DNA of 8,169 nt from Bacteroidetes bacterium UBA7688. Lineage in GTDB: Bacteria > Bacteroidota > Bacteroidia > Chitinophagales > Chitinophagaceae. The notes under the pieces are model-generated. The model was not told the origin of the DNA and made no database searches. It saw nothing but the letters and a program-made list of their open reading frames with translations. The position numbers were made by a program, and so were the translations under genes. Of the stretch, positions 1 to 6,477 are shown piece by piece. The DNA lies in contig DLGS01000218.1 of NCBI GenBank assembly GCA_002482815.1, positions 2,432 to 10,600 on the forward strand, in the 5' to 3' direction. The number at the start of each line of letters is the position of its first letter. The first letter of the stretch is position 1.

Positions 1-199
1 CCACGGAAGTAGTCGACTTACCGGCGCCCTTTTTATAGAACCAACACTCAAGTGTAAACCTTGCAGCGCCCAAAGAATCAGCCACTCCAAAAGTGACGTA
101 CTGATTGGTGCCATTAAAGTCGTAAGCCTTTTGAGCGAACAAAGCTTGTGTGCAAAAGAGCGCCATTAAGAAGCTCAGTTTTGTAAAATGTTTCATCAT
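1..199 (-). CDS. Secreted LamG/concanavalin A-like domain protein, N-terminal part (partial)
   Basis: Reading leftwards from 199, the frame stays open to the window edge for 66 codons. It begins MMKHFTKLSFLMALFCTQ, a typical Sec signal peptide (basic start, hydrophobic core, probable cleavage after the Ala of LFA-Q, about residue 22). The mature protein opens with AYDFNGTNQYVTFG, then a run ending FTLECWFYK. That is the first beta-strand pattern of LamG/laminin-G-like jelly-roll domains (DFDGxNDYV...FTxExWxK). In Bacteroidota such domains sit in large secreted or surface proteins, often exported by type IX secretion and often binding or cutting glycans. Two adjacent ATG codons (199-197 and 196-194) could both start translation. 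A weak promoter-like pair on the minus strand (TTTG at 265-262, ATTATTTG at 243-236) lies upstream but departs from consensus. Everything beyond the first part of the LamG fold is outside the window, so the enzymatic or adhesive role cannot be told. Confidence 0.75.
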   Translation of the reverse strand, partial: MMKHFTKLSFLMALFCTQALFAQKAYDFNGTNQYVTFGVADSLGAARFTLECWFYKKGAGKSTTSV

Positions 200-283
200 T
201 GAAAATTTTATGCAAAACTCCTTTACGCGTGTTACCAAATAATGAAGCGAAGGTTTCCTTTCAAAGACAAAATCATTAAGCGC

Positions 284-324
284 AAAAAAAAGGAGCGCAG
301 CAATATCAACATTGCTACGCTCCT
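284..324 (-). terminator. Intrinsic terminator of the aminotransferase-ctaA unit
   Basis: Bases 291-304 (AGGAGCGCAGCAAT) pair with 311-324 (ATTGCTACGCTCCT) in a 14-position stem with a single C-A mismatch and a six-base loop (305-310). Read on the minus strand, the hairpin is followed by a run of eight T residues (complement of A at 284-291). It lies 26 bases past the ctaA stop codon. The order hairpin then U-tract fits only the minus strand, so it ends transcription coming from ctaA and insulates the LamG gene. Confidence 0.9.
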
Positions 325-349
325 TCCTATATATATAGATATGATCTTT

Positions 350-1471
350 TTACAGCACCACAATCTTCTTTTTGAACAGATAATAATTCAGCACAAGATT
401 CATCAGCAGGCAAATCGCCACCATCTGGTGCAATTCAGCAAACCATTCAAACTGCAGGAATTTGTTTTGCGTCATCAGATGCCCGTTGAGCACGGTAATA
501 ATACCCAACAAAACCTGCAGCGATATCAATACAATGGTCCAGACAGAAGCTTTATTTAATATAGAAGAACCTTCTGCTTTCGCAATGCGCCTGCTTTTCG
601 TAAACCAAACTATGACCAGCACAAACAACAGATAAGCCATTGTGCGGTGGATATAATGCACCACTATCGGATTGTCGATGATGATTTGCAATCCGCTGTA
701 TACCTCTCCGCCAAAACTGTTTACATTTTCCGGCAAGTAAGTACCGTTCACATCAGGCCATGTTGCCGCCACGGGAGCAGCTTTCAATCCGGCCATAAAT
801 GCGCCATACACCAATTGCACGCCGAGCAAAACCAATAACAACAGCGAGAAGCTTTTCAATGGATCATTACTTACCCTTTTGCTTTCTGGTATTAATAATT
901 TCAAGGCAAACCAAAATGTGTAGCACAGCAACACCAATGCAAACATAAAATGCATGGCCAAAGTAATATGGCTCACGTGCGTGTCTTCAGGATTGAGGCC
1001 GCTCATCACCATGATCCATCCCACTGCGCCCTGCAATCCACCCAGCACAAACAGCCAGATCATTGGTTGTACCATCCATTTCTCGAAATATTTTTTTGCC
1101 AGAAAATAAAAGAAACCAATCAGGAAAACGCCACTCAGCACAACCCTTGCCCATTCGCGGTGCATCCACTCCCAAAAGTAGATCGCCTTGAAATCCGACA
1201 AAGTATAATCGCTGTTTTGGCTGGCAAACTGACCCGCAGCTTTCTCTTTATACAAGTCGAAGGCCGCATTCCAGGCTTGTTCGTTCATCGGAGGAAGCAC
1301 CCCCAGTATTGGTTTCCATTCGGCAATAGACAAACCGGAACCGGTAAGGCGGGTGATGCCGCCCAGCAAAACCTGTATCATAATAATGGCAACGCCGGCT
1401 AGCAGCCACCAGGCGACTGCTTTCCGGCGTTGGAGCATTACATTGTTTTCTGCTTCAGATAGCAAAGACAT
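350..1471 (-). CDS. ctaA: Haem A synthase, COX15/CtaA family
   Basis: Converts haem O to haem A in the cytoplasmic membrane by oxidising the C8 methyl group, supplying the cofactor of aa3-type cytochrome oxidases. The 373-residue protein has about eight membrane segments (near 20-38, 108-125, 134-156, 165-190, 205-228, 270-290, 308-329, 345-366), as expected. Family signatures are clear: GGITRLTGSGLSIAEWKPI (37-55), EWMHREWAR (101-109), GLQGAVGW (145-152), THVSHITLAMHF (164-175), FMAGLKAAPVA (225-235) and VHYIHR (271-276). Probable haem ligands are His104, His174, His275 and His348; Glu101 sits three residues before His104, as the essential Glu does in Bacillus CtaA. The paired loop cysteines of the Bacillus type are absent, so this resembles the alphaproteobacterial/mitochondrial COX15 type. 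It starts 9 bp after the aminotransferase stop, so it is probably co-transcribed with it. No cytochrome oxidase or haem O synthase gene is in view. Confidence 0.95.
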   Translation of the reverse strand: MSLLSEAENNVMLQRRKAVAWWLLAGVAIIMIQVLLGGITRLTGSGLSIAEWKPILGVLPPMNEQAWNAAFDLYKEKAAGQFASQNSDYTLSDFKAIYFWEWMHREWARVVLSGVFLIGFFYFLAKKYFEKWMVQPMIWLFVLGGLQGAVGWIMVMSGLNPEDTHVSHITLAMHFMFALVLLCYTFWFALKLLIPESKRVSNDPLKSFSLLLLVLLGVQLVYGAFMAGLKAAPVAATWPDVNGTYLPENVNSFGGEVYSGLQIIIDNPIVVHYIHRTMAYLLFVLVIVWFTKSRRIAKAEGSSILNKASVWTIVLISLQVLLGIITVLNGHLMTQNKFLQFEWFAELHQMVAICLLMNLVLNYYLFKKKIVVL

Positions 1472-1480
1472 GTGTGTATG

Positions 1481-2674
1481 TTATTTATTCGGATAAACTT
1501 TTAAAGCGGCTTCAAGGCAATCCATAGCGTGGTTGATATCGTCCAGGTTGAGCACATAAGCCAGGCGGACTTCATCTTTACCTTGTCCTTTGGTAGCATA
1601 GAAACCTGCTGCAGGAGCCATCATTACTGTTGCGCCGTCGTGCGAAAATTCTTCCAGCAACCATTGGCAGAACACTTCTGTATCAGCAACCGGCAATTTT
1701 GCCATAGCATAAAACGCACCACCCGGGTTAGGGCAGAAAACACCTTCCATTGCATTAAGGCGTTTCACCAGCAAATCGCGACGGCTATTGTATTCGGCAT
1801 GTACTTCATCAAAATAATTCAGGGGTAAATCTACCGCTGCTTCGCCAAGAATCTGGGCAAAAGATGGCGGGCTCAATCGTGCCTGTGCAAATTTCATTGC
1901 CGCATCCAACACCTGCTGATTGCGGGTGATGAAAGCACCGATACGGCCACCACAAGCACTATAGCGCTTGCTGATGGTATCCATTAGAATAGCATGATTC
2001 TCCAAACCCGGAATGCTCAAGGCAGAAATATGCTTGCGTCCGTCGTAGCAAAATTCGCGGTAAGCTTCGTCAGAAAACAGGAACAAATCGTACTTCAGGC
2101 AGATATCGCGCAGGATTTCCAGCTCTTCCATGCTATACAAATAACCGGTTGGGTTATTCGGGTTGCAAATCATTATCGCTTTGGTGCGTGGCGTGATAGC
2201 TTTTTCAAAAGCATCTATCGGAGGCAAAGCGAAACCGGTGTCGATGCTCGAAGGAATTGGCACCACTTTTACACCTGCACTGATGGCAAAACCATTGTAG
2301 TTGGCATAGAAAGGTTCAGGGATAATAATCTCATCATCCGGGTCCATACAGCTCATCACACCAAACAAAATGGCTTCCGAACCACCGGTTGTTACGATGA
2401 TCTGGTTGTGGTTTACTTCAATATTATTGCGATGGTAATATTCTACCAGTTTCTTGCGATAGCTTTCAAAACCGGCACTGTGACTGTATTCCAACACTTT
2501 CATATCGGTGTGGCGCACAGCATCCATTACGGCTTTGGGCGTTTCAATATCAGGCTGACCGATGTTGAGGTGATACACTTTAGTACCACGTTTTTTTGCT
2601 GCTTCGGCAAAGGGTACCAATTTACGAATTGGGGAAGGCGGCATCTGCTCGCCACGTAAGGCTATTTTTGGCAT
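1481..2674 (-). CDS. Class I PLP-dependent aminotransferase (aspartate-aminotransferase-like)
   Basis: A 397-residue fold-type I transaminase of the AspAT-like subgroup, acting in the cytoplasm by moving an amino group between an amino acid and a 2-oxo acid. Visible landmarks: NIGQPD (37-42) at the start of the core; TTGGSEA (95-101) for the cofactor phosphate; NPNNPTG (171-177) with the PLP-contacting Asn; SDEAY (201-205) whose Asp202 should bind the pyridine nitrogen and Tyr205 the ring oxygen; DTISKRYSACGGRIG (232-246) with Lys236 as the Schiff-base lysine; and Arg370 at the expected site for the substrate alpha-carboxylate. Length is normal and no catalytic residue is missing. The substrate cannot be assigned: aspartate, aromatic and branched-chain enzymes share these motifs. 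ATG 2674 is chosen because a -7 box ends only four bases upstream, leaving no room for an earlier start. It is the first gene of a unit with ctaA. Confidence 0.93.
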   Translation of the reverse strand: MPKIALRGEQMPPSPIRKLVPFAEAAKKRGTKVYHLNIGQPDIETPKAVMDAVRHTDMKVLEYSHSAGFESYRKKLVEYYHRNNIEVNHNQIIVTTGGSEAILFGVMSCMDPDDEIIIPEPFYANYNGFAISAGVKVVPIPSSIDTGFALPPIDAFEKAITPRTKAIMICNPNNPTGYLYSMEELEILRDICLKYDLFLFSDEAYREFCYDGRKHISALSIPGLENHAILMDTISKRYSACGGRIGAFITRNQQVLDAAMKFAQARLSPPSFAQILGEAAVDLPLNYFDEVHAEYNSRRDLLVKRLNAMEGVFCPNPGGAFYAMAKLPVADTEVFCQWLLEEFSHDGATVMMAPAAGFYATKGQGKDEVRLAYVLNLDDINHAMDCLEAALKVYPNK

Positions 2675-2678
2675 GGCG

Positions 2679-2686
2679 CAAAGGTA
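2679..2686 (-). promoter_or_regulatory. -7 box of the aminotransferase-ctaA unit (TACCTTTG)
   Basis: On the minus strand 2686-2679 reads TACCTTTG, a perfect match to the Bacteroidota sigma-ABfr -7 consensus TAnnTTTG. Only CGCC separates it from ATG 2674. Since transcription normally starts a few bases after this box, the mRNA is probably leaderless or has an almost absent leader. No convincing -33 TTTG is seen at the expected distance; that place is taken by a heptamer repeat. Confidence 0.7.
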
Positions 2687-2693
2687 AAGTTGA

Positions 2694-2721
2694 TTTTGGA
2701 TTTATGATTTATGATTTTGGA
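2694..2721. repeat. Four-unit heptamer repeat upstream of the aminotransferase gene
   Basis: Four consecutive 7-base units read TTTTGGA, TTTATGA, TTTATGA, TTTTGGA: the two inner units are identical and the two outer units are identical. The block lies 8 bases upstream of the aminotransferase -7 box, where the -33 element would be expected. It is short, and no function is demonstrated. Confidence 0.7.
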
Positions 2722-2798
2722 AAGTATACTGTTTGATGATAGGCCATTTTCAAATTTCCTTGCAACGCACATATAGAAAAAAGCAGAGATATTTTTGT

Positions 2799-2806
2799 TA
2801 TATTTG
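2799..2806 (+). promoter_or_regulatory. -7 box of the orphan exported-protein gene (TATATTTG)
   Basis: Bases 2799-2806 read TATATTTG, a full match to TAnnTTTG. Three bases later comes GTG 2810, which begins a signal-peptide-like sequence. The placement mirrors that at the aminotransferase and adaptor genes, and argues for a leaderless mRNA starting at or next to the GTG. No good -33 element is visible in the A-rich stretch upstream. Confidence 0.6.
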
Positions 2807-2809
2807 GTT

Positions 2810-3787
2810 GTGATACGCTTTCTCCTCTATCTTTTTTTCAGCCTTTTCTTTTCACTAGGAGGTGTTTGCCAATGCATTTCCTTTTCAGAAATCAAGCCGA
2901 AAGATGAATACTCTTACGATAAGAAATATAACGACAATCAAACCATCAGGCTTTTTCCTTGTGCTGAATTAATTTATCATAAAGTAAAGACCCTTAAAGT
3001 TTACCCTGTTTTAAGTAATGGTTTCAATACCGACAATCTGGATACAGTGGACTACAGTGTGACGTTTGACAAACGTGGCAGAATTGTTCAAAAAGGATTT
3101 TATAATGGCTACTACTTTGTGCGCTCAGATACATTTAGAAACGATGACACGGTAAAAATGATTGTCACAAAATACACGAATCATCAAGTAACAGAAAGAA
3201 TCGATAGCATTTGGTGTAGTCATTTTTTCTACAATAAAAAAGGCGACTACACCATTAGTTTTATTGTAGAGGAAGTGAAGAGTTATAAATCAGGAAAGCA
3301 TATTAACGAGCGCAATGCATTTTTTAATAGTCAGTTTCGACCTTATGCAACTCCACACCACACCAATTTTAAAACAAACTACAGTGAGGTTAAGCTATAC
3401 CTATGTTCCGACGTATTTAATTGTCCTGAGTTTTCGGCATACAATAAGGAGAAGTATGTCAACGGATATTTGAAGACTTTAAAAAAACACCCATTTGTTC
3501 GTAAACATGCCCGCAAGGTTTTCAACCCCAAATATTATATTGAAGGTGAGAATTATTCAGGGTTGTCATGGTCAGATCAAAATGGTTGTGGTGGAAATAA
3601 GGAATCCAGTAATATCGTTATCAAATATCAAACACAAGATTCAATATCGAAAAACAGTAAGGGCCTGGATGACACCTTTTTCATTATTACCAAAAGGATG
3701 GTCTCCATAAATGGCGAATTGCCAAAATTGACAGATACAGCTATTACTCCTCGCTACACCATCCGCTACGAATACTACAAAGATTAA
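2810..3787 (+). CDS. Hypothetical exported protein, AT-rich orphan
   Basis: I do not recognise this 325-residue protein. It starts MIRFLLYLFFSLFFSLGG, a strongly hydrophobic export signal of about 20 residues; the following VCQC does not form a good lipobox (Val just before Cys20), so signal peptidase I cleavage is more likely, but uncertain. The rest is hydrophilic, rich in Tyr, Lys, Asn and Phe, without further membrane segments, and has Cys at 51, 136, 199, 205 and 260. Two strand-turn-strand stretches, FDKRGRIVQKGFY (86-98) and FFYNKKGDYTISF (139-151), resemble YD-type beta-hairpins, but no family can be named. GTG 2810 is preferred over TTG 2795 or TTG 2804 because those lie before or within the -7 box. 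Base composition differs from its neighbours: 19/60 and 17/60 G+C in rows 2941 and 3181 against 29/60 and 28/60 in rows 1621 and 2041. The gene is monocistronic, convergent with the PorG-like gene, and may be recently acquired. Confidence 0.75.
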   Translation: MIRFLLYLFFSLFFSLGGVCQCISFSEIKPKDEYSYDKKYNDNQTIRLFPCAELIYHKVKTLKVYPVLSNGFNTDNLDTVDYSVTFDKRGRIVQKGFYNGYYFVRSDTFRNDDTVKMIVTKYTNHQVTERIDSIWCSHFFYNKKGDYTISFIVEEVKSYKSGKHINERNAFFNSQFRPYATPHHTNFKTNYSEVKLYLCSDVFNCPEFSAYNKEKYVNGYLKTLKKHPFVRKHARKVFNPKYYIEGENYSGLSWSDQNGCGGNKESSNIVIKYQTQDSISKNSKGLDDTFFIITKRMVSINGELPKLTDTAITPRYTIRYEYYKD

Positions 3788-3796
3788 AGCATAAAA

Positions 3797-3823
3797 AAAC
3801 GCCCCGAAAATTTCGGGGCGTTT
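3797..3823. terminator. Intrinsic terminator between convergent genes
   Basis: AAACGCCCCGAAA (3797-3809) and TTTCGGGGCGTTT (3811-3823) are perfect reverse complements around one central base, forming a GC-rich hairpin. The plus-strand gene stops 9 bases before it and the minus-strand gene stops 6 bases beyond it. On the minus strand it is followed by seven T (complement of A at 3793-3799), an excellent terminator. On the plus strand the tail is shorter (TTTCAATTATTATTT), so it probably serves both genes but is stronger for the leftward one. Confidence 0.92.
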
Positions 3824-3829
3824 CAATTA

Positions 3830-4753
3830 TTATTTAGAAGGAGTTGTTGTGGTGGTTGTTTTTTTCTTTTCCGGTGCTTTTTTGGTTTGTGCTCTTTTGT
3901 CGCGGGGGCAATCTGCCTGCCAGTAAGCGCGGGAGTTGCCTGAAGCGCGGAGGTAAAGCGAAATCGTGATATTACCAAACCACATCCAGTCGTTGGAGCG
4001 GCTGTCGCCACGTTTGTATTTATAATCTACATAGTTACCATCCCAACCCACAGCTTTGTCGCCGCGGTAAGACAGCATGACTGCCTGAGCACCTTTGTAT
4101 TTATTTAAAGAATCAAGGTTTACGTAAGATTTGCTCACATCATCCAGGTAATCGGTAGTGGTTGGTCTGAAACCCATTTCGCCACTGATAACCAATGTTT
4201 TGTTTACCAAGAACTTCATACCCGCACCGAACGGAAAGGATACATTGATATTGGAATAAGGTTTGCGGTCAGGATACATCGGTAGGCCCTGGCCTTCTGT
4301 GCTCAGGTGTTTCAGGTAAACTTTTTCGCCATTCATACCGTTGGTCCAGGGATTGGCATAAAAAATACCAACACCGGCAAAAACGTAAGGGCTCACGCGA
4401 TAACGAACGCGATCGACCGGCCAAAAGCTATATTCAAGTCCTGCATGTGCTTCGATAACCCTTGATTTGAAATTAAGGTTACGTAAGAAATTAGCCTTAA
4501 TATCGGATAAGCTGTCGGCACCGGAAATAGTCGTGTAAGATGCCCCGAAACGCAAGCCCACCTGCGGGTTCATATACATTTTGTAGGACAGGCCTATCAA
4601 TGGATGATACCCTGAAGATGGAAACCATTTGTCTTGCAAATCACCGCGATAATTGGCGACACCAAAAGTCAGCCCTGCTTCGTGATGCTTTGGGTTTTGG
4701 GCATTCACCAGGGTAGGCAAAAGAAGTGCAAGTGAAAGTATATATCGTTTCAA
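3830..4753 (-). CDS. DUF6089/PorG-like outer-membrane beta-barrel protein
   Basis: 307 residues with a Sec signal peptide (MKRYILSLALLLPTLVNA, cleavage before Gln19). The mature part matches the pattern of the Bacteroidota DUF6089 barrel family, which includes PorG of the type IX secretion system. Landmarks are GVANYRGDL (31-39), LRFGASYTTISGAD (67-80), RNLNFKSRVIEAH (91-103), SPYVFAGVGIFYANP (121-135), STEGQGL (151-157), PFGAGMKFL (174-182) and DYLDDVSKSYV (201-211). The alternating hydrophobic strands end with WFGNITISLYLRA (258-270). After the last strand comes a tail of about 35 residues with one Cys (282) and a Lys/Thr-rich end (KKAPEKKKTTTTTTPSK). The family assignment is fairly firm. 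A role in type IX secretion is inference: DUF6089 proteins are often paralogous and no other por/spr/gld gene is here. It is probably transcribed separately from scpB, 125 bp upstream. Confidence 0.82.
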   Translation of the reverse strand: MKRYILSLALLLPTLVNAQNPKHHEAGLTFGVANYRGDLQDKWFPSSGYHPLIGLSYKMYMNPQVGLRFGASYTTISGADSLSDIKANFLRNLNFKSRVIEAHAGLEYSFWPVDRVRYRVSPYVFAGVGIFYANPWTNGMNGEKVYLKHLSTEGQGLPMYPDRKPYSNINVSFPFGAGMKFLVNKTLVISGEMGFRPTTTDYLDDVSKSYVNLDSLNKYKGAQAVMLSYRGDKAVGWDGNYVDYKYKRGDSRSNDWMWFGNITISLYLRASGNSRAYWQADCPRDKRAQTKKAPEKKKTTTTTTPSK

Positions 4754-4781
4754 GACTGAAAAATTTTTGAATATTATCGGT

Positions 4782-4811
4782 GTAAGATAAAACGAAAATG
4801 CTTAAAACAAA
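4782..4811 (-). promoter_or_regulatory. Possible promoter of the PorG-like gene
   Basis: On the minus strand TTTG (4811-4808) is followed after 18 bases by TATCTTAC (4789-4782), which keeps the TAnnTT part of the -7 consensus but not its last two bases. It would give a leader of roughly 20-30 bases before ATG 4753. Weak match, listed because the spacing is right. Confidence 0.25.
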
Positions 4812-4837
4812 AGAAAATGCCAAATTTTTTGACATTT
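4801..4837 (-). terminator. Possible weak terminator after scpB
   Basis: AAATG-C-CAAA (4815-4824) can pair with TTTG-A-CATTT (4828-4837) with one internal mismatch and a three-base loop. On the minus strand a T-rich tract follows (TTTTCTTTTGTTTT). The stem is AT-rich and therefore weak. Its tail overlaps the possible -33 element of the next gene, so the two readings of this stretch compete. Confidence 0.3.
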
Positions 4838-4878
4838 CCCTTTGTGGCACGCAGGCCAAGCCATTAATTTTCAGAAGC

Positions 4879-5517
4879 TTAAAGCTCCCCTGTTTTAAGG
4901 TTTCCGTCTTCGTCCACCAATACTTCTGATGGTACTGTTTCTACCTGTGCTTCAGATGCATTCGAAGGCAGAACAAAATCTATATTAATATCTTTCAGTT
5001 GTGGCAACTGAGCAGGAGAATTAATGCCCAGGTAATCCATAAAATGGCGGGAAACGCTGTACAACAAAGGTTTTCCCACTGCATCTTCATTGCGGCCAAC
5101 GATAACAATCAGCTCTTTCTCCAGTAATTTCTGTATAGAATAGTCAGCGCTCACGCCTCTGATAAACTCGATATCGCTTTTGGCAATCGGCTGCTTGTAA
5201 GCAATTATAGCTAAGGTTTCCATAGCTGATGCAGACAGCTTTTTGATATGCTTGTCGCCATTCAGCTGCAACACGGTTTTATGGTATTCTTTTTTGGTCA
5301 GGAATTGGTATCCGCCACCTATTTCTTTCAGCTGGAAAGGGTAAAATTCGGATTCATACTTTTCGCGTACCGCCTCTACACATGCTTCAATACGCACAGC
5401 TTCAACCGCTTCTTCCAGGGACTGGCTGACGTACTCAGTCAATTCAGCCGGAGTGATAGGGCGTTCACTTGCAAATATAAGGGCCTCTACATGAGGGATT
5501 AATTGTTCCAGTTCCAT
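4879..5517 (-). CDS. scpB: Segregation and condensation protein B
   Basis: ScpB is the winged-helix (kleisin-associated) subunit of the SMC-ScpAB condensin that compacts and separates the chromosome; it works in the cytoplasm as a dimer bound to ScpA. The 212-residue protein shows the family pattern: HVEALIFASERPIT (9-22) opens the first winged helix, GGGYQFLTKKEY (67-78) its wing, and the second winged helix holds the hallmark LSASAMETLAIIAYKQPI (94-111), IEFIRGVSADY (116-126), LLEKELI (131-137) and GRNEDAVGKPLLYSV (141-155). The C-terminus from about 175 is an acidic, probably disordered extension, common in ScpB. No scpA or smc gene is adjacent. Upstream, TATTTTCG (5551-5544, minus) is one base from the -7 consensus and could be its promoter, with a leader of about 20 bases. 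Confidence 0.95.
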   Translation of the reverse strand: MELEQLIPHVEALIFASERPITPAELTEYVSQSLEEAVEAVRIEACVEAVREKYESEFYPFQLKEIGGGYQFLTKKEYHKTVLQLNGDKHIKKLSASAMETLAIIAYKQPIAKSDIEFIRGVSADYSIQKLLEKELIVIVGRNEDAVGKPLLYSVSRHFMDYLGINSPAQLPQLKDINIDFVLPSNASEAQVETVPSEVLVDEDGNLKTGEL

Positions 5518-5625
5518 AGTATGCTTTACTTCTAAAATCTGACCGAAAATAGAATTGCTTTTTTACAGATTGCGAGAAAGAAATACACAGCTGTGGGTAA
5601 AATGGGTCTTAAAAATGTAAAACCG

Positions 5626-6369
5626 CTAGTCATCAGCCTTTTGGCCAACCCGCAGCAGCACAGGAAAATGAACCTGCAACAAGGCGGCATTTCCCCATGC
5701 CAGCCTCAATTCCCCTTCTATCCTATCCACAGGGTTCTCTTTCTTATCTTTTATATAATGCTGCACCGCAGACCATGTATTCAAATATCCCAGCAAATGC
5801 CCGAAGGTCCAGTTTGTGGATATCTGAAACTCCGGGGACGGTATTTCATTAAACGGAAAGGGAATTGTTTTGTATCCCTCATCTATATAATGTCGTTCCG
5901 CATCCCAGTAAGGCCCCACTATTTCATAATAAAAGCGATTGATAAGCACATCAATGGCCGCATTAACCTTCATTAATCCATAACCCGCCACAACAAACAG
6001 TCCATCAGCCTTCAAGGTTCTGTTTGCCTCCCGGTAAAACTTATCAAAATCGAACCAGTGCATGGCCTGAGCAACCACTATCAAATCAAACTTATCATCA
6101 GGAAAATCGGATTGTTCGGCCGCTTGCAGCGAATACTGAATATTAGGTTTCTGTTCGGCATTTGCTAATTGCTTTGCGCTGATGTCTGTTGCCAATACCT
6201 GTTCGAAATTGTCAGCCAAAACAGAAGCCACCTGTCCGTTTCCGGTACCGCAATCCCAGGCACATGTCCTGTTCTTTACCAAACCATTGATATATTCATA
6301 AAATGCAGCAGGATAGGTGGGCCTGTATTGCGCATATAAATCAGCCTGTGTTGAAAAATTATCTTTCAT
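5626..6369 (-). CDS. Class I SAM-dependent methyltransferase
   Basis: 247 residues with a Rossmann-type methyltransferase core. Motif I is AWDCGTGNGQVA (37-48), the glycine-rich SAM loop; ATDIS (60-64) gives Asp62 for the ribose hydroxyls; AAEQSDFP (83-90) is motif II; FDLIVVAQAMHWFD (94-107) is motif IV/post-motif; and the segment LKADGLFVVAGYG (119-131) matches the strand after motif IV. The N-terminal DNFSTQADLYAQYRPTYP is typical of the subgroup often described as trans-aconitate methyltransferase-like (yeast Tmt1-like), but the substrate is not determined by these motifs, and a small organic acid, lipid or other metabolite is possible. It stops 108 bp before scpB on the same strand and starts 108 bp from the divergently transcribed adaptor gene. 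No good terminator is seen after it, so readthrough into scpB is conceivable. Its promoter was not identified: GAAATTTG (6400-6393, minus) is an imperfect -7 candidate. Confidence 0.9.
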   Translation of the reverse strand: MKDNFSTQADLYAQYRPTYPAAFYEYINGLVKNRTCAWDCGTGNGQVASVLADNFEQVLATDISAKQLANAEQKPNIQYSLQAAEQSDFPDDKFDLIVVAQAMHWFDFDKFYREANRTLKADGLFVVAGYGLMKVNAAIDVLINRFYYEIVGPYWDAERHYIDEGYKTIPFPFNEIPSPEFQISTNWTFGHLLGYLNTWSAVQHYIKDKKENPVDRIEGELRLAWGNAALLQVHFPVLLRVGQKADD

Positions 6370-6461
6370 AAAACGAAGCGATAAGTGTTACCCAAATTTC
6401 GCCCTTTTGACGCAAAGAAAAACCTCATAAATTGTTATAGTAATTGTTACTGAGTGTGCAA

Positions 6462-6469
6462 TACCTTTG
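6462..6469 (+). promoter_or_regulatory. -7 box of the adaptor-permease operon (TACCTTTG)
   Basis: TACCTTTG at 6462-6469 matches TAnnTTTG exactly and is identical to the box before the aminotransferase. It is followed by CCTTTGCT and then ATGATG at 6478-6483, so the transcript would have an extremely short leader or none. TTG triplets at 6432 and 6444 are not at ideal -33 spacing. The box lies downstream of GTG 6454, which rules that codon out as the start if this promoter is used. Confidence 0.65.
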
Positions 6470-6477
6470 CCTTTGCT

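Noticed and set aside
242..559. A 105-codon open frame on the plus strand
   Set aside because: It runs through the ctaA terminator hairpin and the antisense of the ctaA 3' end; the low-complexity Lys/Arg start reflects the A-rich terminator tract.
950..1402. A 150-codon open frame on the plus strand inside ctaA
   Set aside because: It is antisense to a clear haem A synthase and its translation has the His/Gln-rich look of a shadow frame with no recognisable domain.
1994..2659. A 221-codon open frame on the plus strand, opposite the aminotransferase gene
   Set aside because: The minus strand carries a full-length, motif-complete aminotransferase. The plus-strand translation shows no domain, is rich in His/Phe/Arg as antisense frames often are, and has no promoter-like box before it.
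2704..2716. ATG codons within the heptamer repeat as possible small-gene starts
   Set aside because: The ATGs arise from the TTTATGA repeat unit and neither leads to a frame with a plausible protein; the second is followed almost at once by low-complexity sequence and stops.
5586..5595. Palindrome CACAGCTGTG upstream of scpB, considered as an operator
   Set aside because: A single 10-base palindrome can occur by chance, it is not placed against a convincing promoter, and no second copy was seen nearby.
5518..5625. Search for an RNA gene or riboswitch between the methyltransferase and scpB
   Set aside because: No cloverleaf, conserved riboswitch core or strong hairpin with U-tract could be found in these 108 bases.
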